Below, one piece after another: positions 41,889 to 50,505 of a stretch of 64,000 nucleotides of DNA. The stretch's first letter is position 1. Every line of letters starts with the position of its first letter. A model generated the notes under the pieces. That model had not been told where the DNA came from. It did no database searches and saw only the letters and a list, made by a program, of their open reading frames with translations. Source of the stretch: UBA6115 sp012514225 (GTDB taxonomy: Bacteria > Bacillota > Clostridia > Christensenellales > Aristaeellaceae); assembly GCA_036756425.1 (NCBI GenBank), contig DAIOLC010000007.1:1-64000 (forward strand). Reading direction: 5' to 3'. Position numbers and translations under genes: made by a program.

Positions 41889-43023
41889 GGGCCAGCCACC
41901 AGCGCAGCAGGTCCTTGTTGAGGTCGGCGACGATGTGCTCCCGCGCTTCCGACGCCCCGCGGGTCAGGCTGATGATGCCGCGGCTCTTTTCCAGGTCCAT
42001 GAACAGCATGTTCACCGCCCCGTAGGCCATGCCCTGGTGCCCGTACAGCGGGCGCTCCGCGATGGAGGCATCCTCCAGGATGAACAGGCCGACGCCCTGC
42101 CGCAGGGTCGGGTCCCGCTGCCCCAGGGACGCGTGCGGCCGGCGCATTTCCAACAGCGTTTCCTCCTTAAAAAAGCCGGGCTTCAGCAGCGCAGCGCCCA
42201 GGCGCGCGAGCCCGGCAACGTCCATGCAGCAGCTGCCGTGCGCCAGGGCGTAGTGCCTTTGGGGGTCGGGCGCGTCCCAGCCCGCGGCGGGGGCGGCCTG
42301 CCGCGCCGCGCCGTCGAAGTTGGGCCGAAGCCGCGGCGGCAGCAGCCGCCGGGCGTCCGCGACAGGCGCCGCCAGCAGGGCGGGGTAATAGCTGGCGCCG
42401 ATGCCCAGGGGCTCGAACAGCGCGCTTTGCATCGCCCGCTCGAAGGAGACGCCCAGCAGCGCCTCCACGGCACAGCCGGCCAGGCCGACGCCGAAGTTGG
42501 AGTATTCGCAGCCCTCGCCCGGGAGATGATCCGTATGGCTGTCCCCCGCCAGCAGCGTTTCCGCGTCCGCACCCCGCGCCAGCCCGTCCAGGTAGGCCCT
42601 GCCGTCCCGGATGCCGGCGGTGTGGGTCATCAGCATCCTGAGGGTCACGGGCCGTTCCGGCGCCGCCGGGTGGCGCAGGCTAAAGGGGAGGGCGCCCTCC
42701 AGGTCCGCGTCCGCGTCCAGCGCCCCCCGCTGCCGCAGGCGCATCACGCCGGCCGCGGTCACCAGCTTGGAGACGGAGGCCAGACGGAAGGCGGTCTCCC
42801 CGTTCACGGGCATCCCGCGCCGCGCCGGGCCGTAGACGAGGTGCCCGGTCAGCCCGTTTTCGTCAAAGAAGGCCAGCGCGCCGCCCAGCGAGCGGTGCCG
42901 GCGCAGGACGCGCTCCGCACCCTTCAGGTCCAGGCCGCCCGCCGGCGCGCCCAGGGCGGACAGCCGCGGGGCGGGCAGGGGAAGGCTTCCCGCCAGGAAG
43001 CGGTACAGGCCGGGCACCCTCAT
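41881..43023 (-). CDS. serine hydrolase of the beta-lactamase/PBP4* family
   Basis: 380 residues. The active-site SxxK is SVSK in the block FRLASVSKLVTAAGV, the second motif is YSN (CEYSNFGVGLAG), and HQGMAYG takes the place of the KTG/HxG motif. That is the class C-like esterase/D-peptidase group. There is no signal peptide, so it probably acts in the cytoplasm. The ATG at 43023 overlaps the lgt stop (ATGA). The substrate is unknown; esterase or D-amino-acid peptidase activity are both possible. A second, distant paralogue lies at 45150-46400. Confidence 0.85.
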   Translation of the reverse strand: MRVPGLYRFLAGSLPLPAPRLSALGAPAGGLDLKGAERVLRRHRSLGGALAFFDENGLTGHLVYGPARRGMPVNGETAFRLASVSKLVTAAGVMRLRQRGALDADADLEGALPFSLRHPAAPERPVTLRMLMTHTAGIRDGRAYLDGLARGADAETLLAGDSHTDHLPGEGCEYSNFGVGLAGCAVEALLGVSFERAMQSALFEPLGIGASYYPALLAAPVADARRLLPPRLRPNFDGAARQAAPAAGWDAPDPQRHYALAHGSCCMDVAGLARLGAALLKPGFFKEETLLEMRRPHASLGQRDPTLRQGVGLFILEDASIAERPLYGHQGMAYGAVNMLFMDLEKSRGIISLTRGASEAREHIVADLNKDLLRWWLAHG

Positions 43024-43898
43024 GGTTCCGCCCCCCTCTCGTCCTCCCGCAGGAAGGCCCGCAGCAGCAGGGCGGCGAAGGCCGCGGCCGCCAGCCAGGC
43101 CGCCAGGTAGGCCCAGGGGCTCACGGCGGCGCCCAGGATGACCAGCAGCAGCGACAGGAGCAGGAGCGGCAGCAGCCGCGGCGCCGCCCCCAGGCGCAGC
43201 GCCATGGCGGCGCCCGCCAGCAGCACCAGCAGCGCCGAGAGCGCCTGGGAAACGCGCAGGGCGCCCCACATCAGGCTGTCCGTGCGCAGCCCCTCGACGA
43301 CCACGCGCCCCAGGCCGTACCAGAGCAGGTACCAGAGGAAGACAAAGCCGCTTCCCTTCCTGCGCAGGCGCACCGCCAGGCGGCTGAGCAGGAAGAAGCC
43401 CGCCAGGTTCCAGACGGACTCATAAAAAAAAGTGGCCAGGTGCCACCGCCCGTCCGCGAAGACCGCCACGGGGAAGAACTGCAGCGCCGGGTTGGCGACC
43501 GCGTTCCCGTAGGCCTCGCCGTTGAAGAAATTGCCCCAGCGGCCGATGGCCTGCGCCAGCAGCAGCCCGGGGGCGACCAGGTCCGCCAGCGCGGGGAAGG
43601 GGATACGCCGCCGCTTCGACAGCAGGAAGGCGCCCAGCGCGCCCCCGATGACCCCGCCGTAGATGGCCAGGCCACCCTCCCAGACGCGCAGGACGCCCAT
43701 CAGGTCGCCCCGGTAGCGGTCCCAGGTGAAGGCCACGTAGTACAGCCGGGAGAACACGACGGCCAGGGGCACCGTCCACAGCGCGAAATCCAGCGGCAAA
43801 TCCGGGGGCAGGCCCATCCGCCTGGCTTCCCGGGACATGTACAGGACGGCGGCCAGGATGCCCAGGGCGATGGCCAGGCCGTAGAGGTTCGGCCGCAC
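43020..43898 (-). CDS. lgt: prolipoprotein diacylglyceryl transferase
   Basis: A 292-residue polytopic membrane enzyme that adds diacylglycerol to the lipobox cysteine of lipoprotein precursors. Key blocks are WEGGLAIYGGVIGG, IGRWGNFFNGEAYG (the Lgt signature) and GLGRVVVEGLRTDSL with the essential Arg and Glu. It starts with GTG one base after the aldo/keto reductase stop; the N-terminus is about 10-15 residues shorter than usual before YGLAIALG. The C-terminus has two extra helices. Its presence shows that lipoproteins are made, although neither binding protein in this window has a lipobox. Confidence 0.92.
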   Translation of the reverse strand: MRPNLYGLAIALGILAAVLYMSREARRMGLPPDLPLDFALWTVPLAVVFSRLYYVAFTWDRYRGDLMGVLRVWEGGLAIYGGVIGGALGAFLLSKRRRIPFPALADLVAPGLLLAQAIGRWGNFFNGEAYGNAVANPALQFFPVAVFADGRWHLATFFYESVWNLAGFFLLSRLAVRLRRKGSGFVFLWYLLWYGLGRVVVEGLRTDSLMWGALRVSQALSALLVLLAGAAMALRLGAAPRLLPLLLLSLLLVILGAAVSPWAYLAAWLAAAAFAALLLRAFLREDERGAEP

Positions 43899-43899
43899 G

Positions 43900-45042
43900 T
43901 CAGGCTTTGCGGGCTTCCAGGTCGATGAGCCGCAGGGAGTCGATGATGGGCAGTTGCTGGGGGCAGACGGACTCGCACTGGCCGCAGGCCACGCAGAGGG
44001 AGCCGTCGCCCTGCTCCCTATTGATGTTGGCGTACTCCCAGGCCAGGGAACGGGGGCGGGAGAGCATGTAGGCCTCGTTGTAGGCCTCGAAAATCCGGGG
44101 AATCTGCACCCCCTGGGGGCAGGGCTGGCAGTAGTTGCAGGCGGTGCAGCCGATTTTGACGCGGGATAGGTAGGCCTGCTTGACGGACTTCAGGAAGGCG
44201 TGGTCCGCCGCGTCCAGGGAGCCGGGGACGATGCGCTCGAACACGCGAAGGTTGTCCTCCACCTGCCCCATCGTGGTCATGCCGCTTAGAATCGTCGCCA
44301 CGTTGCCGAAATCCCCCGCGTAGCGGAAAGCCCATTCCACCGGGGACCAGCCCCTGCCGTTCTCCCGCATCATCGCGCGGATTTCCTCCGGCGGCTCGGC
44401 CAGCGCGCCGCCGCGCAGCGGCTCCATCACCACGACGGGGATGCCCTTCTCCTGCGCGTACAGCAGGCCCTCCAGGGTGGCCTGGTTTTCGTCGTCCAGG
44501 TAGTTGAACTGGATTTGCGCCATCGCCCAGTCATAGTCGTCGACGATGCGCAGGAAGGCGGCCTTGTCGTCGTGGAAGGAAAACCCGGCGTGGCGGATCC
44601 GGCCGTCCTGTTTCGCCCGCTCCAGGAAGGCGGGGTAGTTGAGGCGCTTGAGCTTGTCGAAGGCCTCCCCGTTCAGGGCGTGCAGCAGGTAGAAGTCCAG
44701 CGTGGAGACGTCCAGCTTCCTGAGCTGCTCGTCCAGCAGCCGGTCCATGTCCGACTGGCGCTCCACCAGCCACTGGGGCAGCTTGCTGGTCAGCAGGACC
44801 CGCTCGCGGTACCCGTCCTTCAGCGCCAGGCCGGTGACGACCTCGCTTTCCTTGTGGTGGTAGCCGTAGGCCGTGTCCACGTAGTTGACCCCGCGGTCGA
44901 TGGCGTGGCGCAGCATGCGGATGGTTTCCCCGCGGTCAATCCGCTCCTTGCCGTCCTCCGCCTTCACCACCGGCAGCCGCATCATGCCGAAGCCCAGCCG
45001 GGAGACCTGCAGCCCGGTTTTCCCGAAAGGTACGTATTGCAT
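43900..45042 (-). CDS. aldo/keto reductase with C-terminal 4Fe-4S ferredoxin domain
   Basis: 380 residues. The barrel part has FGKTGLQVSRLGFGMMRLP, the catalytic Asp-Tyr region YVDTAYGYHHKES, LLTSKLP with the catalytic Lys, and FYLLHAL. The C-terminal 80 residues carry two cysteine clusters, CTACNYCQPCP and CVACGQCESVCP, as in ferredoxin-type clusters. This fusion type is common in anaerobes and links NAD(P)H-dependent reduction to iron-sulfur electron transfer; the substrate is unknown. The start MQYVPFGKT at 45042 has GGAGG upstream. A long in-frame extension upstream is non-coding in composition. First gene of the lgt operon. Confidence 0.9.
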   Translation of the reverse strand: MQYVPFGKTGLQVSRLGFGMMRLPVVKAEDGKERIDRGETIRMLRHAIDRGVNYVDTAYGYHHKESEVVTGLALKDGYRERVLLTSKLPQWLVERQSDMDRLLDEQLRKLDVSTLDFYLLHALNGEAFDKLKRLNYPAFLERAKQDGRIRHAGFSFHDDKAAFLRIVDDYDWAMAQIQFNYLDDENQATLEGLLYAQEKGIPVVVMEPLRGGALAEPPEEIRAMMRENGRGWSPVEWAFRYAGDFGNVATILSGMTTMGQVEDNLRVFERIVPGSLDAADHAFLKSVKQAYLSRVKIGCTACNYCQPCPQGVQIPRIFEAYNEAYMLSRPRSLAWEYANINREQGDGSLCVACGQCESVCPQQLPIIDSLRLIDLEARKA

Positions 45043-45104
45043 CCGTTTCCATCCTCCTGTCCGGCGTTCCGGCGTCGGGCGGGGCCGATTCCCGCTTGGG
45101 CGGT

Positions 45105-45133
45105 ATTGTACACAAAGGCGCCCGCCGCGTCCA
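45105..45133 (-). promoter_or_regulatory. promoter of the aldo/keto reductase-lgt-hydrolase-recX operon
   Basis: On the minus strand TGGACG (45128-45133) and TACAAT (45105-45110) are exactly 17 bases apart. It begins only 16 bases after the end of the upstream hydrolase gene. Confidence 0.65.
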
Positions 45134-45149
45134 CCGCGGGGGCGACGCC

Positions 45150-46400
45150 TTAGCCGGGGAAGAGCGCGGCCTCCTCCGCCCAGCCGCGGGCGAGCAGGCA
45201 ATCGCGCACCGGGGCGTGCAGCATCCTGTCCTTCTGGTACACGTAGCGGAAACTGGAGCGCACCTGCCGCCCGTCCGGCCAGCGCACGCGTCCCTCCCCG
45301 CTGTCCGGGAGCCCCAGGGCCTCCGCGGCCTCCTCCGGCTCGATGCGGGAGACGCGGTTGTGGCAGCGGTTGCCCAAAAACAGGTCGAAGACCCCGTTGT
45401 CCGGGTCCACCGCCAGGTGGTTGCCGGTATACCCCGGGAAGGCGAAGGCGCGCAGCCCCATCCAGGGCGGCACCTCGCTCAGCCGCGCGACGGGCGACTT
45501 GGTAAAGCACAGCATCCCCAGGAACTGCCGGTATTCCCCGCCCGCGGCCAGGACGCCCGTACGGTTGACGCCGATTTCAAACAGCCGGCCCGGCGGGAGC
45601 AGCGCGCCGGACAGCAGCCCCTTCGCCATTTTGCACATATCCCCGCAGGTGGAGAACAGCCCGGCGTGGCCGGGCAGCCCCTTCCCCGTCAGCAGCCGCG
45701 CCTTCGGGTCGTGCGGCAGTCCGGGCGGCGGACCCTCCATGACCCGGTACGCGCCGTTCTCCACCCGGTGCTCCAGCGCGTAATCCATCAGGTCATGATG
45801 CCGCGCCGCGGGCACCCGGTGCCAGGTCTCCCCCATCCCCAGGGGCTTCAGCACATATTCCGACAGGTAATCGAAAAACGCCCGGCCGCTCGCCGCCTCG
45901 AGCGCGTACTTGAGCAGCAGGGCGTTCATGTCCGAATACCGCTTCATGCCCTCCGCCTTCACGCGCCGGGTCATAAACACCATGCGCTCGGCGCTCCCCG
46001 CGTCCGGCTGCGCGTCGATCCGCTCCGGCGTCTGCAGCGCCGCCTGGTAGGTCAGGCAGTCCAGGACGGTGCAGTCCGAAAGGCCCGCAAAGCGCGCGTC
46101 CAGCCCGCCCAGGGTGTCGCCGGGCCGCAGGCGGCCGCGCTCCATCAACTGCAAAACGCCGACCAGCGTGAACAGCTTGGTCAGCGAGGCGAGGTCGTAG
46201 ACCGTATCGTCGTCAATTGGCTCCGGCGCGCCGGTAAAAACGCCGCCCGCCCGCCTAACCTCGCGCTTGAGGCCGACGGAAAAGGAAGTGCTTTCCTTCC
46301 CGGTGCCGAAGGCCACGGTCAGGCCCGTCAGCATGCCCATGTCCAGCGCCAGGCGGCGCATGGAAAGAAGCAGCGCCCGGTCCGCGCCCGCGGCCGTCAT
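45150..46400 (-). CDS. serine hydrolase (beta-lactamase family), second copy type
   Basis: 416 residues. The SxxK motif is SLTK in VYDLASLTKLFTLVGVLQLM and the second motif is YSD (MKRYSDMNALLLK). The C-terminal part contains PGYTGNHLAVDPDNGVF, which has the position of the third motif. No signal peptide. The ATG overlaps the stop of the CBM9-like gene (ATGA). In this family substrates range from D-peptides to esters and glycoside modifications; the partnership with a carbohydrate-binding-type protein suggests a glycan-related ester, which is inference. Confidence 0.85.
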   Translation of the reverse strand: MTAAGADRALLLSMRRLALDMGMLTGLTVAFGTGKESTSFSVGLKREVRRAGGVFTGAPEPIDDDTVYDLASLTKLFTLVGVLQLMERGRLRPGDTLGGLDARFAGLSDCTVLDCLTYQAALQTPERIDAQPDAGSAERMVFMTRRVKAEGMKRYSDMNALLLKYALEAASGRAFFDYLSEYVLKPLGMGETWHRVPAARHHDLMDYALEHRVENGAYRVMEGPPPGLPHDPKARLLTGKGLPGHAGLFSTCGDMCKMAKGLLSGALLPPGRLFEIGVNRTGVLAAGGEYRQFLGMLCFTKSPVARLSEVPPWMGLRAFAFPGYTGNHLAVDPDNGVFDLFLGNRCHNRVSRIEPEEAAEALGLPDSGEGRVRWPDGRQVRSSFRYVYQKDRMLHAPVRDCLLARGWAEEAALFPG

Positions 46401-47023
46401 GCCATGAAGTCGAGGAAGGCGAAGCGCGCGGGCACGTGGAAGTTCGGCTCCCCGGTCGCCTGCCAGGCCATCAGCTCGATACCCCGGCGGCTGTGGTCAA
46501 TCCGGTAGACGTTGAACCGCCATGAAGTCCCGGGCGACGGCGGCCGGTCGAAGGCGGCGTAGGGGATGCGCCAGACGGAGGCCAGGCGGTTCTCCTCCCG
46601 GTAAAAGCGGGTGCGCGTCCGGAAGCCCGGGATATCCCAGTCCAGGTTGATTTTCAAACCCGCCCCCGCGTTCTCGATCGCGCCGGTGAAGCGCAGGTCG
46701 TAGGGGGTGACCTCGATTTCCTTGTAGTGGACCAGATTGTCGTTCTCGGCGACGAAAATCTCCAGCACGTCCTGGCGGTAGAGGCATTCCTCGTCCAGCC
46801 GGTAGATGGAATGCACCTCGTCGTCCTCCGCCAGGAAGCGCAGGAAGAAGGCCTGCTGGGCATCGTCCCGCAGCAGGCGGAACTCGGTGGCGAGGAAGGG
46901 CCGCTTCCCGGAGACGGTATCCAGCAGCTCCCCCCCGGGCGCCCGCTCCCAGCAGGCGTCCGTCTCCAGGGGAAAGGGCGGCAGGCTGGCGTTGTGGCAG
47001 GCGTAGCGTCCAGGCTCCGTCAT
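46397..47023 (-). CDS. carbohydrate-binding family 9-like protein
   Basis: A 208-residue single-domain protein with the all-beta CBM9/DOMON-like pattern: FLRFLAEDDEVHSIY, DVLEIFVAEND, HYKEIEVTPYD, WRIPYAAFDRPPSPGTSWRFNVYRID, and a final ARFAFLDF. Such stand-alone proteins are widespread in Bacteroidota and Bacillota; their ligands are mostly unknown, sugars being assumed. No signal peptide is seen, so it should be cytoplasmic, which is unusual for carbohydrate-binding modules. GGGAGGG precedes the ATG. Second gene of the flavodiiron protein operon. Confidence 0.8.
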   Translation of the reverse strand: MTEPGRYACHNASLPPFPLETDACWERAPGGELLDTVSGKRPFLATEFRLLRDDAQQAFFLRFLAEDDEVHSIYRLDEECLYRQDVLEIFVAENDNLVHYKEIEVTPYDLRFTGAIENAGAGLKINLDWDIPGFRTRTRFYREENRLASVWRIPYAAFDRPPSPGTSWRFNVYRIDHSRRGIELMAWQATGEPNFHVPARFAFLDFMA

Positions 47024-47059
47024 GTCTGTGTCCCTCCCTTTCCGGTTTCCCCGGCCGGT

Positions 47060-48241
47060 TTACAGCGCGGACAGGAAGCCGCGGGCGAAGGCCTTCGCCC
47101 CTTCCAGCTCCTCCGGGCTGGGCTTCAGGCGCACGCGGTAGCCCTCCACCGTCCGGGCCTTCAATTGCTCCAGCCGGCCGATGACGTTGGGCACGCCCTC
47201 GCCGGACCAGCCGTAGGAGCCGAAGGCGGAGCACACCTTCCCCTTCAGGGAATAGGGGTGCAGGGCGGCGAGCAATTCGCCGACGGGCTGGAGCAGGTCG
47301 CCCAGGAAGGTCGGGGTGCCCAGCAGCACGCCGTCCGCGGCGTCGATGATCTCAAAGGCCTTGGCTTTGTTTTTTTCACCCAGCTCCAGCAGCTCGGCCG
47401 CAAGCCCCGCCGCCCTGACCTCCCCGGCAATCGCCTCCGCCAGCGCGCGGGTGTAGCCGTAGGCGCTCACGTAGACGATGGCGACGGATTTGGCGCCGCT
47501 GTGCGGCTTCTGCGCGAGTGTTTCGTAGAGGTCGCAGATGTCCCCGATGTGCGCGTCCAGCACCGCCCCGTGCCCGGTGAGCACCATGGAGGGGTCCAGC
47601 TCCCGCACCGCGTTGACGCCGTTTTGCACGAAGGGCTGTGCGAAGGGGCTCATGATGTCCAGGTAATACTGCTTGACCGCGTCCATGTACGCGGCCGTGT
47701 CCGGCACCTTGCTGACCATCATGTCCGGGAAGGAGTAGTGCGCCCCCAGGAAGTCGCAGGTGAACAGGGCGCGGGTCCGGGTGTCGAAGGTGAACATGGT
47801 GTCCGGCCAGTGCAGGTTGGGCATCGGGTAAAACCGCAGCTCCCGCCCGCCCAGGTCCAGGGCGTCGCCCTTCTTGACCGCGCGGCCCTTGAAGGGCTGG
47901 TTGATGATCTGCCCGATGAAGTTGATGGCGCTGGCGGTGCCGATGATTTCCAGCCCCGGGTTCTTCTCCAGCAGCTTGGGGATGACCCCGGCGTGGTCGG
48001 GCTCGGTATGGTTGACAATCAGGTAGTCCACCTTGTCGAAGGGCATGACCGCTTCCACGTTTTTCAGGTAGTCCCCCAGGAAGCCGTCCTTGGCGGTCTC
48101 CACCAGCGCGGCCTTGCTGTCCCCGCGGACCAGGTAGGCGTTGTAGCTGGTGCCGTGGGGCGTCTTCATGATGATGTCGAACACTTCCAGCGTCGGGTTC
48201 TGTACGCCGACGGAAAAAATCTGGTCCAGGATTTCCGGCAT
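47060..48241 (-). CDS. FprA-family A-type flavoprotein (flavodiiron oxygen/NO reductase)
   Basis: 393 residues. The N-terminal metallo-beta-lactamase-like half has the di-iron ligand motif HTEPDHAG, then HWPDTMFTFD and CDFLGAHYS and later TGHGAVLD. The C-terminal half is a flavodoxin-like domain (YVSAYGYTRALAEAIA; GTPTFLGDLL; FGSYGWSGEG). Such proteins reduce O2 to water, or NO, in the cytoplasm of anaerobes, and protect against oxidative stress. Normal family length. First gene of a three-gene operon, reading away from the divergent peptide transporter. AAGGAGG lies 11 bases before the ATG. Confidence 0.94.
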   Translation of the reverse strand: MPEILDQIFSVGVQNPTLEVFDIIMKTPHGTSYNAYLVRGDSKAALVETAKDGFLGDYLKNVEAVMPFDKVDYLIVNHTEPDHAGVIPKLLEKNPGLEIIGTASAINFIGQIINQPFKGRAVKKGDALDLGGRELRFYPMPNLHWPDTMFTFDTRTRALFTCDFLGAHYSFPDMMVSKVPDTAAYMDAVKQYYLDIMSPFAQPFVQNGVNAVRELDPSMVLTGHGAVLDAHIGDICDLYETLAQKPHSGAKSVAIVYVSAYGYTRALAEAIAGEVRAAGLAAELLELGEKNKAKAFEIIDAADGVLLGTPTFLGDLLQPVGELLAALHPYSLKGKVCSAFGSYGWSGEGVPNVIGRLEQLKARTVEGYRVRLKPSPEELEGAKAFARGFLSAL

Positions 48242-48278
48242 TTGGGAATGAACCTCCTTAATTATGGTGCGCGAAGCG

Positions 48279-48284
48279 ATTATA
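48279..48284 (-). promoter_or_regulatory. -10 element of the flavodiiron protein promoter
   Basis: TATAAT on the minus strand with TGG before it, an extended -10. No good -35 is visible at 16-18 bases, so the extended -10 or an activator must compensate. Confidence 0.5.
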
Positions 48285-48361
48285 CCATACCCGCGGCGGC
48301 GGCGCTTCCCCTGGGGAACGCGCCTTTTCCGGCCGCCGGACAGCCGCCGGGAACAAAAGGC

Positions 48362-48391
48362 TTGTCAAAATGGAAAAGGGCAATGTATACT
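48362..48391 (+). promoter_or_regulatory. promoter of the peptide transporter operon
   Basis: TTGTCA (48362-48367) and TATACT (48386-48391) are 18 bases apart. The predicted leader to the ATG at 48455 is about 57 bases. Confidence 0.65.
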
Positions 48392-48454
48392 GGCATGAGG
48401 GCGCAAGACCTGACGATGGTCAAGCTCAATACGTATAGACGGAGGGATTACTAC

Positions 48455-50350
48455 ATGAAGAAACTGGTCGCACTGTTGCTGGCAGGCCTGATGCTTATCG
48501 GCGTCCTGGGCGTGTCCGCAGAGGCCGCGGAGCCGGCGGTCGGCGGGGAGATCATCTACGGGTCTTCCACCGAGATTTCCGGCGACTGGGCCCACGGCGC
48601 CATCTGGACGAACAACGCCTCGGATAACATGATCCGCGGCCTGATGAACGACTACGGCACCATCGCCTTTGACCAGGGCGGCGCGATGGTCCTCAACAAG
48701 TCGGTCACCGAAAGCGTCGAGCAGGTTGAGAACGAAGACGGCACGAAGACCTTCACCGTCAAGATTTACCAGGACCTGGTATTCAACGACGGCACCCCCA
48801 TCAACGCCAAGCATTTCGTCGCCAGCGTGCTGCTGTTCGCGCATCCCACGCTCATCGCCCTGGGCAGCAAGTCCACGGCGGCCGACTTCTTCGTCGGCGG
48901 CGACACCTACAAGTCCGGCGAGACCCCCGCGTTCAAGGGCGTTCGCCTGATTGACGACTACACCTACGCGCTGACCATCGTCAAGGACTACCTCCCCTAC
49001 TTCTACGACCTGTCCTACGCCAGCCTCAGCCCGCTGAGCATCAACATGTGGCTGGGCGACACCTATGACGTCAAGGACGACGGCGAAGGCGCCTACATCG
49101 TGGGCGACATGGCCATCGCCACCCTGGCCTTCCGCGTGGCGGACGTCCGCTTCCGCTCCGAAGGCCGCGTCACCGCCGGCCCCTACAACCTGGTCAGCTA
49201 CGACAAGGGCGCCAAGCAGGCGGTGCTGGAAATCAACCCCAACTACAAGGGCAACTTCGAGGGCCAGAAGCCCCACGTGCAGAAGCTCATCATCGTCAAG
49301 ACCGAGGAGGCCACCCAGTTTGACGCGCTGAAGACCGGCGGCATCAACCTGATCAACGGCCTGACCGGCGGCGACGACGTCAACGCGGCGCTGGACATGG
49401 TGGCCGAGGGCGGCTTCCAGACCGTCAACTACGAGCGCAACGGCTACGGCAAGCTGATGTTCCAGTGCGACTTCGGCCCGTCCCAGTTCAAGGCCGTGCG
49501 CCATTCCATCGCCCACCTGCTCAACCGCCCCGAGTTCGCCAACACCTTCACCGGCGGCTTCGGCGCCCTGGTCCACGGCCCCTACGGCCTGGCCATGTGG
49601 ATGTACAAGGAGTCCGAGGAAGAGCTCAACGAGAAGCTGAACACCTACCCCTACTCCCTGGACGACGCCACCAAGCTGCTGGTCGAGGACGGCTGGACGC
49701 TGGACGCCGAGGGCAAGGAGTGGACCGCCGGCCTGCGCTACAAGAAGGTTTCCGCCGAGGAAGCCGGCCAGTACGAGCACAACGTGACCCTGGCGGACGG
49801 CACCGTGCTGATGCCGCTGATCATCGAATGGGCTTCCACCGAGGCCAACCCGGTGTCCGAGCTGCTGGCGACCATGCTGGCGCAGAACCCCGACGTCGCC
49901 ACCGTGGGCATGGAAATCCGCCAGAGCATCATGACCTTCCCCGAGCTGCTCAACTGGATGTACCGCGACAAGACCGTCGGCGAGCAGTACGGCGTGCCGA
50001 AGTTCGGCATGTACAACCTGGCCACCAACTTCACCCCCATCTATGACATGTCCTTCAGCTGGACGAGCGACCCGGAGAAGGTGGCCCTGGGCTACAACTC
50101 CAACTTCCTCTTCGACGAGCAGCTCGACAAGCTGTCCATGGACATGGTCTACGGCGTGACGTCCGACGACGTCGAGGGCTACCGCAAGCTGTGGGTCGAC
50201 TACATCGACCTGTGGAACGAGCTGCTGCCCGAAATCCCACTGTACTCCAACGTCTACTACTCCATCTTCGCCGACAAGCTGAAGGGCTACACCGAAAGCT
50301 CCCTGTGGGACTTCGAGTCGTCCATCGTCTATGCCTGGATCGAAGAGTAA
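48455..50350 (+). CDS. Opp/Dpp-type ABC transporter substrate-binding protein (family 5)
   Basis: A 631-residue extracellular solute-binding protein that captures peptides or similar ligands. Starts MKKLVALLLAGLMLIG (GGAGGG eight bases before the ATG). The signal peptide ends VSAEAAEP without a lipobox cysteine, like MglB in this window. Family traits are FTVKIYQDLVFNDGTPINAKHFVASV near residue 100 and TAGPYNLVSYDKGAKQAVLEINPNY later. It is about 80 residues longer than usual. An in-frame extension upstream to 46727 lies across the divergent genes and is not real. First gene of a six-gene operon. Confidence 0.93.
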   Translation: MKKLVALLLAGLMLIGVLGVSAEAAEPAVGGEIIYGSSTEISGDWAHGAIWTNNASDNMIRGLMNDYGTIAFDQGGAMVLNKSVTESVEQVENEDGTKTFTVKIYQDLVFNDGTPINAKHFVASVLLFAHPTLIALGSKSTAADFFVGGDTYKSGETPAFKGVRLIDDYTYALTIVKDYLPYFYDLSYASLSPLSINMWLGDTYDVKDDGEGAYIVGDMAIATLAFRVADVRFRSEGRVTAGPYNLVSYDKGAKQAVLEINPNYKGNFEGQKPHVQKLIIVKTEEATQFDALKTGGINLINGLTGGDDVNAALDMVAEGGFQTVNYERNGYGKLMFQCDFGPSQFKAVRHSIAHLLNRPEFANTFTGGFGALVHGPYGLAMWMYKESEEELNEKLNTYPYSLDDATKLLVEDGWTLDAEGKEWTAGLRYKKVSAEEAGQYEHNVTLADGTVLMPLIIEWASTEANPVSELLATMLAQNPDVATVGMEIRQSIMTFPELLNWMYRDKTVGEQYGVPKFGMYNLATNFTPIYDMSFSWTSDPEKVALGYNSNFLFDEQLDKLSMDMVYGVTSDDVEGYRKLWVDYIDLWNELLPEIPLYSNVYYSIFADKLKGYTESSLWDFESSIVYAWIEE

Positions 50351-50376
50351 CAAATCCACCGGCGTATAAACCTCCA

Positions 50377-50410
50377 CGACGGGGACGGGCCTCCGGGTCC
50401 GTCCCCGTCG
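50377..50410 (+). other. 12-bp stem hairpin between binding protein and OppB genes
   Basis: Perfect arms CGACGGGGACGG/CCGTCCCCGTCG with a 10-nt loop, 26 bases after the stop codon. No T-run follows, so it probably protects the upstream mRNA from 3' decay, or partly attenuates, giving more binding protein than permease. Confidence 0.65.
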
Positions 50411-50505
50411 ACGGCTGTTGAAAAACAATGTAAAAACATCCGCCGCGCCCAGCCGCGCCGCCGGAAACCGCGCCAGGCGCGTTTTACAGAAAGGTCGGTA
50501 CCGCG

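Noticed and set aside
46727..48454. Long in-frame extension upstream of the peptide-binding protein
   Set aside because: It runs antisense to the CBM9-like and flavodiiron genes, has shadow composition, and the signal peptide, ribosome site and promoter all support the start at 48455.
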